64,000 nucleotides of DNA from Saccharopolyspora montiporae (GTDB lineage Bacteria > Actinomycetota > Actinomycetes > Mycobacteriales > Pseudonocardiaceae), in the NCBI RefSeq assembly GCF_015209505.1, contig NZ_JADEYC010000002.1, positions 62,001 to 126,000 on the forward strand. The letters are read 5' to 3'. The stretch's first letter is position 1, and each line of letters begins with the position of its first letter. A program made the position numbers and the translations under genes. The notes below the pieces were generated by a model. That model saw nothing but the letters and a program-made list of their open reading frames with translations. It was not told where the DNA came from and did not search any database. Below are positions 24,323 through 33,498 of the stretch, piece by piece.

Positions 24323-25462
24323 TCAAGGCGCGGCGGGCAGATCGACCACCACGGCAAGACCGCCGCCGGGCACCGGTTCGGCGCGGGTGCGCCCGCCGTG
24401 CGCGAGAGCGGCCGCGCGCACGATGGACAGTCCGAGCCCGGTACCCGCGCGGGCGGTGCGCTGCACGCCGTCCCGGCGGAACGGTTCGAACAGCTCCTCG
24501 GCGCTGCGCTGGTCCACCGGTTCGCCGGACGAGGCCACGCGCAGCGAGCTCCACTGCGCACCGCTGGTGGTGGACACCGCGATCCACCCGCCGTCCACGT
24601 TGTGCTGCACCGCGTTCTCCAGCAGGTTGCCCGCGATGCGCTCCAGCAGAGCGGGATCACCCGCGGCGAACGCGGCACCTCCGCTGCGGCTGATCCGCAG
24701 CCCGCGCCCGGTGGCCTGCGCTTCGACGAGCCGGACGGCGCGGGTGAGCAGCTCGGCCAGGTCCACCGGTTTGCGCACCGGAAGGGCCGTCGCCTCGGTG
24801 CGGGCCAACACGAGCAGGGCTTCGACCAGGTGCTCGGCCTTCTCCGCCGCCTCGCGCACGACTCCGGCCATCCGGCGCAGCTCGTCGGCATCGGCGTCCG
24901 GATCGGCCAGCGTCACGTCCAGTTCGGTGCGGATCACCGACAGCGGGGTGCGCAGCTCGTGGCTGGCGTTGGCCACGAACCGGCGCTGCGCGTCGAAGGC
25001 GCCCTGCAGCCGGTCCAGCATCCGGTCGAAGGTGTCGGCCAGTTCGGCGACCTCGTCGCGTGGTCCGGTCAGCGCGATGCGCTCGTCGAGCGATTCGGCG
25101 GACAGCCGGCGCGCCGAGTCGGTGACCTCCTGCAGCGGGCGCAGCACTCGGCCGGTGACGGTCCAGGACAGCAGGGCGGTAGCCCCGACCACCGCCACGA
25201 ACGCGAATCCGCCCGCGGTCAGCACCCGGCGGCGGGCGTCCTCCTGCAGCGCCGCGGCGAGGTGCTCGGCCGGCACCTCGACGCCCTGCACCCGCACCGG
25301 TGTTCCCGCGGGCAGCCGCGGCACGGCGGCCACCACATCACCGACCAGCACCCAGGCCAGCCAGAGCAGCAGGGCGCTGACCAGCGCGGCGAGCAGGGTG
25401 GCGAGCAGAGTCATGCGCAACCGCAGGCCCGGTCCGCGCCGGGCGATGGCTCCGGGGCCCAC
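24323..25462 (-). CDS. Sensor histidine kinase
   Basis: A 379-residue kinase with two membrane helices (residues about 18-42 and 80-105), a short extracytoplasmic loop, a HAMP domain (GRVLRPLQEVTDSARRLSAESLDERI), a HisKA dimerisation helix with the phospho-accepting His in ANASHELRTPLSV, and an ATPase domain (NLLENAVQHN, GTGLGLSIVRAAALAHGG). The signal is unknown. It lies 3 nt after its partner response regulator; the GTG start is set by that gap. Together they form a two-component system of the OmpR class. Confidence 0.92.
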   Translation of the reverse strand: MGPGAIARRGPGLRLRMTLLATLLAALVSALLLWLAWVLVGDVVAAVPRLPAGTPVRVQGVEVPAEHLAAALQEDARRRVLTAGGFAFVAVVGATALLSWTVTGRVLRPLQEVTDSARRLSAESLDERIALTGPRDEVAELADTFDRMLDRLQGAFDAQRRFVANASHELRTPLSVIRTELDVTLADPDADADELRRMAGVVREAAEKAEHLVEALLVLARTEATALPVRKPVDLAELLTRAVRLVEAQATGRGLRISRSGGAAFAAGDPALLERIAGNLLENAVQHNVDGGWIAVSTTSGAQWSSLRVASSGEPVDQRSAEELFEPFRRDGVQRTARAGTGLGLSIVRAAALAHGGRTRAEPVPGGGLAVVVDLPAAP

Positions 25463-25465
25463 CGG

Positions 25466-26161
25466 TCAGTCCGAGCGGCCCTGCACGCGGCCCGCGCTGG
25501 GCACCCGGTACCCGGAACCGACGACCGTCTCCACCACCGCGGGTTCGCCCAGTTTCTTGCGCAGCGTCATCATCGTGACCCGCACCGTCGTGGTGAACGG
25601 GTCGGCGTTCTCGTCCCACACCCGTTCCAGCAGCTCCTCGGAGCTGACCACGTTGCCGCCGGCGGCCAGCAGCACCTGCAGCACCCCGAATTCCTTGCGG
25701 GTGAGCTCGATCGCGCGGTCCGCCCGGCGCACGAGGTGCCGACCGGGGTCCAGCTCCAATTCGTGCGCGGTGAGCAGCGGCGGCTGGACCGGGGTGGACC
25801 GCCTGCCCAGCGCGCGGACGCGAGCGGTCAGCTCCGGGAACGCGAACGGCTTGGCCAGGTAGTCGTCGGCGCCGAGGGACAGCCCTTCGACCCGGTCCTC
25901 GACGGCACCGCTGGCGGTGAGCATCAACACCCGCGTCAGCTCACCGGACCCGACCACCTCCTGGCACAGCCGGTCGCCGGGCATGCCGGGCAGATCGCGG
26001 TCCAGCACGATCACGTCGTAGCGGGTGACCGATGCCTTCTCGTGCCCGCTGTCGCCGTCGTAGGCGATGTCGACGGCCATGCCTTCCCTGCGCAACCCCC
26101 TGGCGACCGCGTCCGCCAGCGGCTTCTCGTCCTCCACGACCAGGATTCGCACGGTGTTCAC
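25466..26161 (-). CDS. OmpR-type response regulator
   Basis: A 231-residue regulator: receiver domain from VRILVVEDEKPLADAVARGL, phospho-acceptor Asp in VIVLDRDLPGMPG near residue 53, Lys in YLAKPFAFPEL near 103, and a winged-helix C-terminal domain with ARRSTPVQPPLLTAHELELDPGRHLV then VSSEELLERVWDENADPFTTTVRVTMMTLRKKLGEP. GTG start. First gene of the pair with the kinase. DNA site and regulon unknown. Confidence 0.92.
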   Translation of the reverse strand: MNTVRILVVEDEKPLADAVARGLRREGMAVDIAYDGDSGHEKASVTRYDVIVLDRDLPGMPGDRLCQEVVGSGELTRVLMLTASGAVEDRVEGLSLGADDYLAKPFAFPELTARVRALGRRSTPVQPPLLTAHELELDPGRHLVRRADRAIELTRKEFGVLQVLLAAGGNVVSSEELLERVWDENADPFTTTVRVTMMTLRKKLGEPAVVETVVGSGYRVPSAGRVQGRSD

Positions 26162-26240
26162 CCTGCCACAGCACGGCTCTGGTGCCGCGGGGAACGCGGC
26201 GGAGCGTGTCCGCGGAACCCCTGGTCAGCGCAGGTGAAAA

Positions 26241-26252
26241 AGTGATATCACT
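26241..26252. promoter_or_regulatory. Perfect palindrome AGTGATATCACT in the SPFH promoter
   Basis: A 12-bp perfect palindrome that directly precedes TATGCT (26252-26257), a good -10 box. The operon ends in an Arc-like ribbon-helix-helix protein, a class that often binds short TGATATCA-type sites and represses its own promoter. Autoregulation is inferred from this arrangement. Confidence 0.6.
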
Positions 26253-26294
26253 ATGCTAGGTTGAGGACATCGACGACCACGGAGGAGCGGAACC

Positions 26295-27215
26295 ATGACG
26301 ACCAACCCACCCGAGCACCCGGAGACCGAACCGACCCGGGAACGCACCATCCGCGCTGTGGGCGGATTCGGCATGATCGGCGTCGTGCTGGCGGTGGCCG
26401 CGATCGCGGTCGCGCTGTTCCTGGTGGCGGTGGCGAACCAGCCCGTCGGCGCGCCCGGCGCCGCGATGATCGCGGTCGCGGTGCTGCTCATCCTGGCGGA
26501 CCTGGTGCTGTGCGCCGGATTCACCGCGGTCGCCCCCGGGGAGGCCCGCGTGGTGCAGCTGCTCGGCCGCTACGTCGGCACGCTGCGCGCCGACGGGCTG
26601 CAGTGGGTGAACCCGATCACCACCCGGCGCAAGGTGTCCACGCGGGTGCGCAACCACGAGACGGAGACCAGCAAGGTCAACGACGCCGACGGCAACCCCA
26701 TCGAGATCGCAGCCGTCGTCGTCTGGCAGGTCGCCGACACCGCGCAGGCGGTGTTCGAGGTCGACGACTTCGAGGAGTTCGTCAGCATCCAGGCCGAGAC
26801 CGCCGTCCGGCACATCGCCAACAGCTACCCCTACGACGCGCACGGCCAGCAGCGGCCCTCGCTGCGGGACAGCGCCGACGAGATCGCCGACCGGCTGTCG
26901 CACGAGGTGACCGAGCGGGTGGCCCCGGCAGGCGTGCGGATCGTCGAATCCCGGATCACCCACCTCGCCTACGCCCCGGAGATCGCCTCGGCGATGCTGC
27001 GCCGCCAGCAGGCCGACGCCGTGGTGTCCGCGCGGCAGCGGATCGTGGAGGGCGCGGTCGGCATGGTCGAAACGGCCCTGACCAGGCTGGAGCAGGACGA
27101 GATGGTCGAGCTCGACGAAGAGCGCAAGGCCGCGATGATCAGCAATCTGCTGGTGGTCCTCGTCGGCGACCGGGACGCCCAGCCGGTGGTCAACACCGGC
27201 TCGCTGTACCAGTGA
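26295..27215 (+). CDS. SPFH/Band 7 domain protein
   Basis: A 306-residue protein: two N-terminal membrane segments (residues about 20-40 and 50-70), then an SPFH domain ([33 protein letters not shown] near residue 83, and [23 protein letters not shown] near 135) and a coiled C-terminal part. SPFH proteins form membrane microdomains or chaperone scaffolds. The ATG lies 17 nt after a GGAGGAG-like stretch. It is transcribed with the RHH gene 9 nt downstream. Confidence 0.88.
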   Translation: MTTNPPEHPETEPTRERTIRAVGGFGMIGVVLAVAAIAVALFLVAVANQPVGAPGAAMIAVAVLLILADLVLCAGFTAVAPGEARVVQLLGRYVGTLRADGLQWVNPITTRRKVSTRVRNHETETSKVNDADGNPIEIAAVVVWQVADTAQAVFEVDDFEEFVSIQAETAVRHIANSYPYDAHGQQRPSLRDSADEIADRLSHEVTERVAPAGVRIVESRITHLAYAPEIASAMLRRQQADAVVSARQRIVEGAVGMVETALTRLEQDEMVELDEERKAAMISNLLVVLVGDRDAQPVVNTGSLYQ

Positions 27216-27224
27216 CCCCGCGCA

Positions 27225-27446
27225 GTGTCCGCGGAACGCAAGAAGCTCCTGCTGCGCTTGGACCCCGCCGTGCACGATGCGCTGGCTCGCTGGGCGGCTG
27301 ACGAACTGCGCAGCACCAACGCCCAGATCGAGTTCCTGCTGCGCACAGCACTCGCCGATGCGGGCCGGATGCCGCGGAACGCGGGCGGGATGCGCAAGCG
27401 CGGCCGCCCGAGCACCGTCGAGGAGCAGCCGCCGGAGGAGAGCTGA
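27225..27446 (+). CDS. Arc-like ribbon-helix-helix DNA-binding protein
   Basis: A 73-residue protein: [40 protein letters not shown] has the beta strand and two helices of MetJ/Arc RHH dimers (residues 8-47), then a basic tail. GTG start 9 nt after the SPFH stop. RHH regulators next to SPFH genes are a recurring actinobacterial pair. The palindrome at 26241 is the likely operator. No toxin gene follows, so an antitoxin role is less likely. Confidence 0.8.
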   Translation: MSAERKKLLLRLDPAVHDALARWAADELRSTNAQIEFLLRTALADAGRMPRNAGGMRKRGRPSTVEEQPPEES

Positions 27447-27447
27447 C

Positions 27448-27481
27448 CACCGGGCCCCGCGCACGTCCGCGGGGCCCGGTG
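27448..27481. terminator. Bidirectional terminator before dxs
   Basis: Perfect 14-bp stem CACCGGGCCCCGCG / CGCGGGGCCCGGTG with a 6-nt loop between the RHH stop (27446) and the dxs stop (27489). Confidence 0.75.
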
Positions 27482-27488
27482 CACGTCA

Positions 27489-29414
27489 TCAGCCCGCCGA
27501 GCCGGGCAGGTCGGCCACGCGCAGCGGCTGCGCTTCGGAGCGGGCGAAGAACCAGCCGCCGATGCGCTCGGCGATGTCCTGCTCGGTCAACCCGAGCTCG
27601 GACAGCACCTCGTCGCGCGAGGCGTGGTCCAGGAAGCGGTTCGGCACCGCCAGATCGCGCAGCGGCACGTCGACCTCGGCATCGCGCAGCGCCGCGGCCA
27701 GCGCCCAGCCGAACCCGCCGTGCCGCCCGCAGTCCTCCACCGTGACCACCATGCTGTGCCGGGCCGCCAGGTCGACGATCTCGTCCGGCACCGGCACGAC
27801 CCACCGCGGGTCCACCACGGTGACCTCGATGCCCTGGCCGGCCAGCCGTTCCGCGGCGGCGAGCGCGGGCTGGGCGAACACGCCGACCGACACCAGCAGC
27901 ACGCTGCGGTCGGCGGGCGCCTGGCTGCGGCGCAGCACGTCGACGCCGTTCACCCGCTCCGCGGCGGGGATCTCCTCGATGACCGAGCCCTTGGAGAAGC
28001 GCACCACGGTCGGCCCGTCGTCGACGGCGACCGCCTCGCGCAGCTCCTCGCGCAACGTGACCGCATCGCGCGGGGCCGCGACCCGGATGCCCGGGACGAG
28101 GCCCAGGATCGACAGGTCCCACATGCCGTTGTGGCTCGGCCCGTCGTCGCCGGTGATCCCGGAGCGGTCGAGCGTCACCGTGACCGGCTGCCGGTGCAGC
28201 GCCACATCCATGAGCAGCTGGTCGAACGCCCGGTTCAGGAACGTCGAGTACACCGCGAACACCGGGTGCATCCCGCCCATGGCCAGCCCCGCCGCCGAGG
28301 TCATGCCGTGCTGCTCGGCGATGCCGACGTCGATGCACCGGTCCGGGTAGGCGTCCGCGAACTTCTGCAGCCCGGTCGGGCCGAGCATCGCGGCGGTGAT
28401 GGCGACCACGTCCGGCCGCTCGCCGCCGATGCGGACGAGCTCCTCGGCGTAGACGTCCGACCAGCTCTTCGGCGCGGGCTTGGTGGGCAGACCGGTCTCC
28501 GGGTTGATCACCTTGACCTGGTGCATCAGCTCGGCCTGGTCGTTCTCGGCCGGGGCGAAGCCGTTGCCCTTGCGGGTCACCGCGTGCACGATCACCGGGC
28601 CGTTGAACGACTTGGCCATGGTCAGCGCGTGCTCCATCGCCCGCAGGTCATGACCGTCGACCGGACCGAGGTACTTCAGTCCGAGGTCGGAGAACATCAC
28701 CTGGGGGCTGATGGCGTCCTTGATGCCGCTCTTGGCCGCGTGCAGGCCGGTGTACAGCGACCGGCCGACCACCGGCAGGTTGCGCAGCGTGCGCCGACCG
28801 CTCTCCAGCGCCCGCTCGTAGCTCGGATTGAGCCGCAGCGAGGTGAGGTGCTCGGCGAGGCCCCCGATGGTGGGTGCGTAGGAGCGCCCGTTGTCGTTGA
28901 CGATGATCACGACCGGGCGGTCCTGGTCACCGGCGATGTTGTTCAGCGCTTCCCAGCACATGCCACCGGTCAGCGCACCGTCGCCGACCACCGCGACCGC
29001 GTGCTGGTCCAGCCCCTTCAGCTGGAAGGAGTGGGCCAAGCCGTCGGCGTAGGACAGCGCCGTGGACGCGTGGCTGTTCTCGACCAGGTCGTGCTCGCTC
29101 TCCGCGCGCGACGGGTAGCCGGACAGCCCGTCCGACTTGCGCAGCCGGTCGAAGCCCTCCTGCCTGCCGGTGAGCATCTTGTGCACGTAAGCCTGGTGCC
29201 CCGTGTCGAACACCACCGCATCGTCGGGCGAATCGAACACCCGGTGGACCGCGAGGGTGAGCTCCACCGCACCCAGGTTGGGACCCAGGTGCCCACCGGT
29301 CCGGGACACCTTGTCGATCAGGAACTGCCTGATCTCGTCCGCCAGCTCCGCCAGTTCCTCGTGTTTCAGGCTCTTGACATCAGCCGGACTGCGCACAGAC
29401 CCCAGCAGCGTCAC
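27489..29414 (-). CDS. dxs: 1-deoxy-D-xylulose-5-phosphate synthase
   Basis: A 641-residue thiamine diphosphate enzyme of the MEP isoprenoid pathway. Seen: [23 protein letters not shown] with the catalytic His, the ThDP motif [16 protein letters not shown] (G-D-G-x...NN) near residue 150, [15 protein letters not shown] near 240, [24 protein letters not shown] near 380, and [14 protein letters not shown]. The GTG at 29414 fits the family N-terminus ([14 protein letters not shown]) and has TGAGG 8 nt upstream; GTG at 29423 would add 3 residues. Rv2682c is the M. tuberculosis counterpart in the same position. Confidence 0.94.
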   Translation of the reverse strand: MTLLGSVRSPADVKSLKHEELAELADEIRQFLIDKVSRTGGHLGPNLGAVELTLAVHRVFDSPDDAVVFDTGHQAYVHKMLTGRQEGFDRLRKSDGLSGYPSRAESEHDLVENSHASTALSYADGLAHSFQLKGLDQHAVAVVGDGALTGGMCWEALNNIAGDQDRPVVIIVNDNGRSYAPTIGGLAEHLTSLRLNPSYERALESGRRTLRNLPVVGRSLYTGLHAAKSGIKDAISPQVMFSDLGLKYLGPVDGHDLRAMEHALTMAKSFNGPVIVHAVTRKGNGFAPAENDQAELMHQVKVINPETGLPTKPAPKSWSDVYAEELVRIGGERPDVVAITAAMLGPTGLQKFADAYPDRCIDVGIAEQHGMTSAAGLAMGGMHPVFAVYSTFLNRAFDQLLMDVALHRQPVTVTLDRSGITGDDGPSHNGMWDLSILGLVPGIRVAAPRDAVTLREELREAVAVDDGPTVVRFSKGSVIEEIPAAERVNGVDVLRRSQAPADRSVLLVSVGVFAQPALAAAERLAGQGIEVTVVDPRWVVPVPDEIVDLAARHSMVVTVEDCGRHGGFGWALAAALRDAEVDVPLRDLAVPNRFLDHASRDEVLSELGLTEQDIAERIGGWFFARSEAQPLRVADLPGSAG

Positions 29415-29649
29415 CAGCTCCACCTCACTCGTCGTGCCGGACGGTTCTCTCGCATGCCGAGCGCCGGCGGGCTGCCTGACGGCCTCCGCGATGCGGGCCG
29501 GTCCCAGTTTACGAAAGCGGTGCCGAGCAGTCGCCTTCGCGGTTGCCCGAGCGGTTTCCCCACGGCACACCCATCGGCGACGATGACCAGTATGGTTCGA
29601 TCAGTCAACACGCCGACCGCGACCGCGCGGTCAACCCGACGGGAGCGCG

Positions 29650-30156
29650 ATGACCGAGCCGACCGACCGGAACGCCGAGCTCAGAGCACGCAACGCGGCC
29701 ATGCAGGAGCACGTCAGCAGTCTACTCACCGGACTGCAGCGGCAGACCGAGCAACTGCAGCAGGCCCAGGCCGAAGCGATGAGCGCCACAGGCCGGGCCA
29801 CCTCACCGGACGGCCTGGTCACCGTGCACGTCAACGCCGCGGGCATCGCCACCGACGTCGAGGTATCCCCGTCGGCGTTCAAGACCTCGACGCCGGACAA
29901 GCTCGGCCGAGCGTTCCTGCAGGCCGGCCAGGCCGCCGCGCAGGACGCGCGGAGCCGGGCGGACGCGGCGCTGGCCCCGCTGCAGCAGGACGTGCCCGAT
30001 CTGCCGGACGTGTTCGCCGACGCCCCGTCGCTGAAGAACTTGGTCCCGGAACCACCGGACGTCCCGATGACGGGCGCGCAGCCCGCCGAACGGGAATCGT
30101 GGGACGAATGGGACGAATGGGACGAATTCGACCCGCGCGAGGGCGGGCGCCGATGA
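29650..30156 (+). CDS. YbaB/EbfC-like nucleoid-associated protein of an ESX-type island
   Basis: A 168-residue protein with a central YbaB-like segment: coiled helix LTGLQRQTEQLQQAQAEAMS, strand GLVTVHVNAAGIATDVEVSPSAF and a second helix PDKLGRAFLQAGQAAAQDARSRA, followed by an acidic tail with WDEWDEWDEFDPREG. YbaB-like genes often precede WXG100 genes in Pseudonocardiaceae. It is the first of three overlapping genes. The acidic WDE repeat tail is unusual and may bind its partner. Confidence 0.8.
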   Translation: MTEPTDRNAELRARNAAMQEHVSSLLTGLQRQTEQLQQAQAEAMSATGRATSPDGLVTVHVNAAGIATDVEVSPSAFKTSTPDKLGRAFLQAGQAAAQDARSRADAALAPLQQDVPDLPDVFADAPSLKNLVPEPPDVPMTGAQPAERESWDEWDEWDEFDPREGGRR

Positions 30157-30476
30157 GCGGGATGGACGTCGACCCCGAAGCGCTGCGCAGCCAGGCCCCG
30201 AAGTTCGGCTCCGCCGCCGACGCGGTCGGCGAGGTGCTGGACACGCTCAGCGCGGCCATCGAGGCCGAGGGCGAATGCTGGGGCACCGACGACGCCGGGC
30301 AGGAGTTCGCGAAGAACTACTCCCCCGCCACGGACCAGGCGCGCGACGGGCTGACCAGCGCGGTCGAGATGCTCAACCAGGTACACCGGGAACTCGCCGA
30401 CACCGCGACGACGTGGGAATCCAGCGACCAGCAGGGCTCGGCCACCATCTCGGCCGTGCCGGTGGAGGGAGCCTGA
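30153..30476 (+). CDS. WXG100-like type VII secretion substrate
   Basis: A 107-residue protein of WXG100 size. Helix-turn-helix signature: two helices around the turn ECWGTDDAGQEFAKNY (W-G-x at about residue 35) and C-terminal helix LTSAVEMLNQVHRELADTATTWESSDQQG. The W-x-G turn is CWG. It starts at ATG overlapping the YbaB stop by 4 nt, and its stop overlaps the next start (TGATG). Probably a substrate or chaperone-like partner of the larger protein downstream. No ESX machinery genes (EccC etc.) are in the window. Confidence 0.78.
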   Translation: MSGMDVDPEALRSQAPKFGSAADAVGEVLDTLSAAIEAEGECWGTDDAGQEFAKNYSPATDQARDGLTSAVEMLNQVHRELADTATTWESSDQQGSATISAVPVEGA

Positions 30477-31522
30477 TGCCCATCGAGATCCCGGGTGCCG
30501 TGCAGTGGCTCACCCCGATCGTCGTCGGCGCCGACTGGCCGGAAGGCGACGAGGACGCGCTGCGGCGACTGGCGGAGGCGTGGACCGAGGCCGGCGACGG
30601 GCTCGAATCCGTACTCGACGACACCGAATCCTTCGTCAACTCCGCGCTGCAGTGCATGCAGGGCGAGACGGCCGACGCGTTCGAGCAGTTCGGCAGCAAG
30701 CTGACCTCGGACGACGAACTGCTGTCCCAACTGCGCGACCTCTGCGAGCAACTCGGCCAGTCCTGCGACGACGCGGCGATGGAGATCGAGTACACCAAGC
30801 TCAGCATCATCGCGGCCCTGCTCATCCTCGCCGCGCAGATCGCCGCCATGCTCGCCGCAGCAGCGGCGACCGTCGGCGGCAGCACCGCGGGCATCCCGGT
30901 CGCCCAAGCGGCGACGCAGCTGACGGTGAAGCAGATCATCCAGCAGCTGCTCGCGACGATCGCGAAGAACATCGCGCAGAGCATCGTCGTCAACGTCGGG
31001 CTCAACGTCGGCGTCGACGCGGCGATCCAGGGCGGGCAGATGCTGTCCGGTAACCGGGACAACTGGGACGGTGAAAAGACCGGCGCTGCGGCAAAATCCG
31101 GTGTCGCGGCGGGGATCGCGGGTGGCGCCGTCGGTTCCCTGTCCGGCCCGGCTCCCGTGGCCGGCGCCGGGGCGAAGGAATTCACCCAGGCAGCCGCGTA
31201 CGGAGCGGGTAAGGGCGCGTTGGAAGGATCGCTCGGCGCAGGCATCAACAACGAGCTCCAGGGCAACGATCAGGAGCCCGATTCCTTGCTGGCCGGCGCG
31301 GTCAGCGGTGTCCCTGGCGGGGTTCTGGGCAATACTCACGACCTCAACGGCGGGATCCCGGACTCCAGCACCCCTGGCGGTCAGGCTGCCGACGCGATCG
31401 CCTCGGATGCCGGCCCCACGATGGTCAACGCAGACGACGAAGCCGCGGCAACCGCTCCGGAGGACGTTTCACTGCCCGACTCGGACGAGCTTAACCTTCC
31501 GGAGAACCCCGGGATAAGCTGA
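30476..31522 (+). CDS. WXG-like polymorphic-toxin-type protein without a toxin domain
   Basis: A 348-residue protein: N-terminal WXG-like helical region (about residues 1-110, WPEGDEDALRRLAEAWTEAGDGLESVLDDTESFVNSALQ), a hydrophobic Ala-rich stretch (SIIAALLILAAQIAAMLAAAAATVGG, about 118-143), a second hydrophobic segment near 165-180, then Gly/Ala-rich linker and a Asp/Glu/Pro-rich C-terminus. This is the delivery part of CpnT-like secreted toxins; the usual C-terminal toxin is missing and the tail is acidic. It could be an orphan scaffold, an effector with an unknown domain, or a truncated gene. Confidence 0.72.
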   Translation: MPIEIPGAVQWLTPIVVGADWPEGDEDALRRLAEAWTEAGDGLESVLDDTESFVNSALQCMQGETADAFEQFGSKLTSDDELLSQLRDLCEQLGQSCDDAAMEIEYTKLSIIAALLILAAQIAAMLAAAAATVGGSTAGIPVAQAATQLTVKQIIQQLLATIAKNIAQSIVVNVGLNVGVDAAIQGGQMLSGNRDNWDGEKTGAAAKSGVAAGIAGGAVGSLSGPAPVAGAGAKEFTQAAAYGAGKGALEGSLGAGINNELQGNDQEPDSLLAGAVSGVPGGVLGNTHDLNGGIPDSSTPGGQAADAIASDAGPTMVNADDEAAATAPEDVSLPDSDELNLPENPGIS

Positions 31523-31526
31523 AAAA

Positions 31527-31571
31527 CCGCGAATCGCCCCAGACAACAGTGCATGCCGGGGCCATTCGCGG
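31527..31571. terminator. Hairpin between the ESX-like island and the membrane genes
   Basis: 14-bp arms CCGCGAATCGCCCC / GGGGCCATTCGCGG (one mismatch) around a 17-nt loop, just after the island stop codon. Convergent genes on both sides. Confidence 0.55.
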
Positions 31572-31602
31572 CACAAATACGTTCTCTGCACTCCAGCATG
31601 AC

Positions 31603-32472
31603 CTAGTCCGCCACCAGCTGCGGTGTCATCTGCTTGCGCAACCACACCGCACGCGCGAACTCCCGCGGCTCATCCACCGGCAGCTTGTACTCCGCGCGCT
31701 GGGTGCGCACCACGACCAAACCCTGCCCAGGCCGCGGGAACACACCCCGCGCATCATCCAAACCCGGCCACAACCGCTCATCCCCCGCAGCCGACGCCGT
31801 CCGCACATCCAGCACGTACGACAACTTCACCTGGCGCGTCGATTCCTCCGAAGCACCGGATCCCGACTTCGCGGACGCGACCTTGATCGTCAGCTCATCG
31901 GCTTCCAACCAGGCGCAATCCTCGGTCCAGAACTTCGCCGTCGCCGTGCGCAACCGCACCGCAACCCGGATACCCGAACCGCCGAGGGCACCGAAGAACG
32001 GACGGGTCAAGACATGAGAAGCACGCCCAACGAGCACCGCCGAAATCACCGCGGGCGCCACGATCATCAAACCCCCCAGCCAAGAAGGCACCCGCTCGAA
32101 AACCACACCGAACGCGTTGTGCAGCCCCCAGCCGAGAAAGGCACCGCTCGCGGCGGCACCCAGGACCCACAGTTCGGGGTTCAGCAGTCGTTTGCCGCTG
32201 GTTGTCACCAGCCCCAGCGCCCACCCCACCACGCACAGGCCAAGCGGAACTCCCAAGCCGATGCGCCCGAGCCCACGCTGTTTCGACCCAAGAACGGGTA
32301 GGTCTTGGGCGCTCCAAGACAGTCGCAGCGAGACCAGCACCACAACGGTCGCGGTCAGTGCAACGAAGAAGAGCGTGCACAGCAACACCCAACGCCGCGC
32401 CCGGCCCCACCGCTGCTCCAGATCCGCGCGTGCCGAACCGTCAACCGGCTCCGGCAACTTCGGCAACCACAT
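31603..32472 (-). CDS. Membrane protein, paralogue A (MWLPKLPEPV N-terminus)
   Basis: A 289-residue membrane protein: N-terminal MWLPKLPEPVDGSARADLEQRW, four or so membrane segments (starting WVLLCTLFFVALTATVVVLVS), and a cytosolic C-terminal domain ending in FPRPGQGLVVVRTQRAEYKLPVDEPREFARAVWLRKQ, which looks like a PH-fold domain, a guess. No family name. The next gene (32519-33373) has the same N-terminus, topology and C-terminal layout, so the two are duplicates. It faces the ESX-like island. Confidence 0.75.
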   Translation of the reverse strand: MWLPKLPEPVDGSARADLEQRWGRARRWVLLCTLFFVALTATVVVLVSLRLSWSAQDLPVLGSKQRGLGRIGLGVPLGLCVVGWALGLVTTSGKRLLNPELWVLGAAASGAFLGWGLHNAFGVVFERVPSWLGGLMIVAPAVISAVLVGRASHVLTRPFFGALGGSGIRVAVRLRTATAKFWTEDCAWLEADELTIKVASAKSGSGASEESTRQVKLSYVLDVRTASAAGDERLWPGLDDARGVFPRPGQGLVVVRTQRAEYKLPVDEPREFARAVWLRKQMTPQLVAD

Positions 32473-32518
32473 CACGAACTCCGTTCTCGGACACCCATTC
32501 CCGCCGCGCGTGCCGTGC

Positions 32519-33373
32519 TCAGATCGGGGTGCGCGGGCTGTGCGCGGCCCAGCGGATCCTGCGGCGCAACACCTCCGCGAACTCCCGCGGCACGTCCACC
32601 GGCACGACCCAGTCGCCGCGCTCGGTGCGCACCCACACCACCTCCTGTCCCGCCGGGGCGAACACCCCACGCGTCGGCGGGAAACCCGGCCACAGCGGTT
32701 CGGTGCCCGCCGCGGGAGCCGTCCGCACATCCTGGACCTCGGGAAGCGGCACGCTGTTGCGCAGTGCGTGCCTCGTCTGACCCAGGCTGCCCGATCCCAC
32801 CGACAACTCCAGACCGTGTTCGTCCACCGTCACGATGTTGCGCTTGTTCGCCGTGGTCCTCGTCAACCGCAGCGGCAGTTGGACGTGGATCGGTGACAGG
32901 CCCAATTCGGCGACGAGCGGATGCAGCACGCACCGACCGGCCTTGTGCAGCAGCCACATGGCCAGCACCACGATCCCGACGAAGCCGAACATGGCCGCAG
33001 GCCCCAGGACCAGGGCGAGCGCGGCACCCGGCCCCAGAGCCATCGGAATGCCGGTGACGAACCCGATCGTCCGCCAGCGGGCGGGCCGGCGGGCGCGCTT
33101 GCCGCGGATCAGGAACGTACCGAGCAGCAACGCCACCACGCCGTACCCGAGGGGAGCCGCGATCCCGAACCCGAGCGGCGAGGCCGGCATGTCGAGCTCG
33201 GCGAACGCACCGAGCCAACTCCACATCTCGACCGACACGAACGTTCCGGCCGCAATCAGCAGCACGTAGAACGCGGTACATCCGAGAACCCACCGCTGCG
33301 CGCTGCGCCACCGCTGTTCCACAACCTGACGTGCGGCAGGTTCGACGGGTTCGGGCAATCCGGGCAACCACAT
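32519..33373 (-). CDS. Membrane protein, paralogue B (MWLPGLPEPV N-terminus)
   Basis: A 284-residue duplicate of the adjacent gene: MWLPGLPEPVEPAARQVVEQRWRSAQRWVLGCTAFYVLL aligns with the start of paralogue A, and TRGVFAPAGQEVVWVRTERGDWVVPVDVPREFAEVLRRR with its end. Conserved features: an N-terminal WLPxLPEPV element, membrane helices, and a C-terminal PH-like domain. GAGGGGGA precedes the ATG. The two genes are 46 nt apart and may be co-transcribed. Function unknown; a role as immunity or receptor to the nearby island is conjecture. Confidence 0.75.
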   Translation of the reverse strand: MWLPGLPEPVEPAARQVVEQRWRSAQRWVLGCTAFYVLLIAAGTFVSVEMWSWLGAFAELDMPASPLGFGIAAPLGYGVVALLLGTFLIRGKRARRPARWRTIGFVTGIPMALGPGAALALVLGPAAMFGFVGIVVLAMWLLHKAGRCVLHPLVAELGLSPIHVQLPLRLTRTTANKRNIVTVDEHGLELSVGSGSLGQTRHALRNSVPLPEVQDVRTAPAAGTEPLWPGFPPTRGVFAPAGQEVVWVRTERGDWVVPVDVPREFAEVLRRRIRWAAHSPRTPI

Positions 33374-33498
33374 GACATCCCCCTCGTGCTGCGTCGACCG
33401 CAGGCATCCAACCATCGCAGCACGACGGACGTCCCGGAGAACCGGCAGAATCGATCACCGTCGCGGTGGCGCCGGAAGCACCTTCTCGACGGGCTCGG

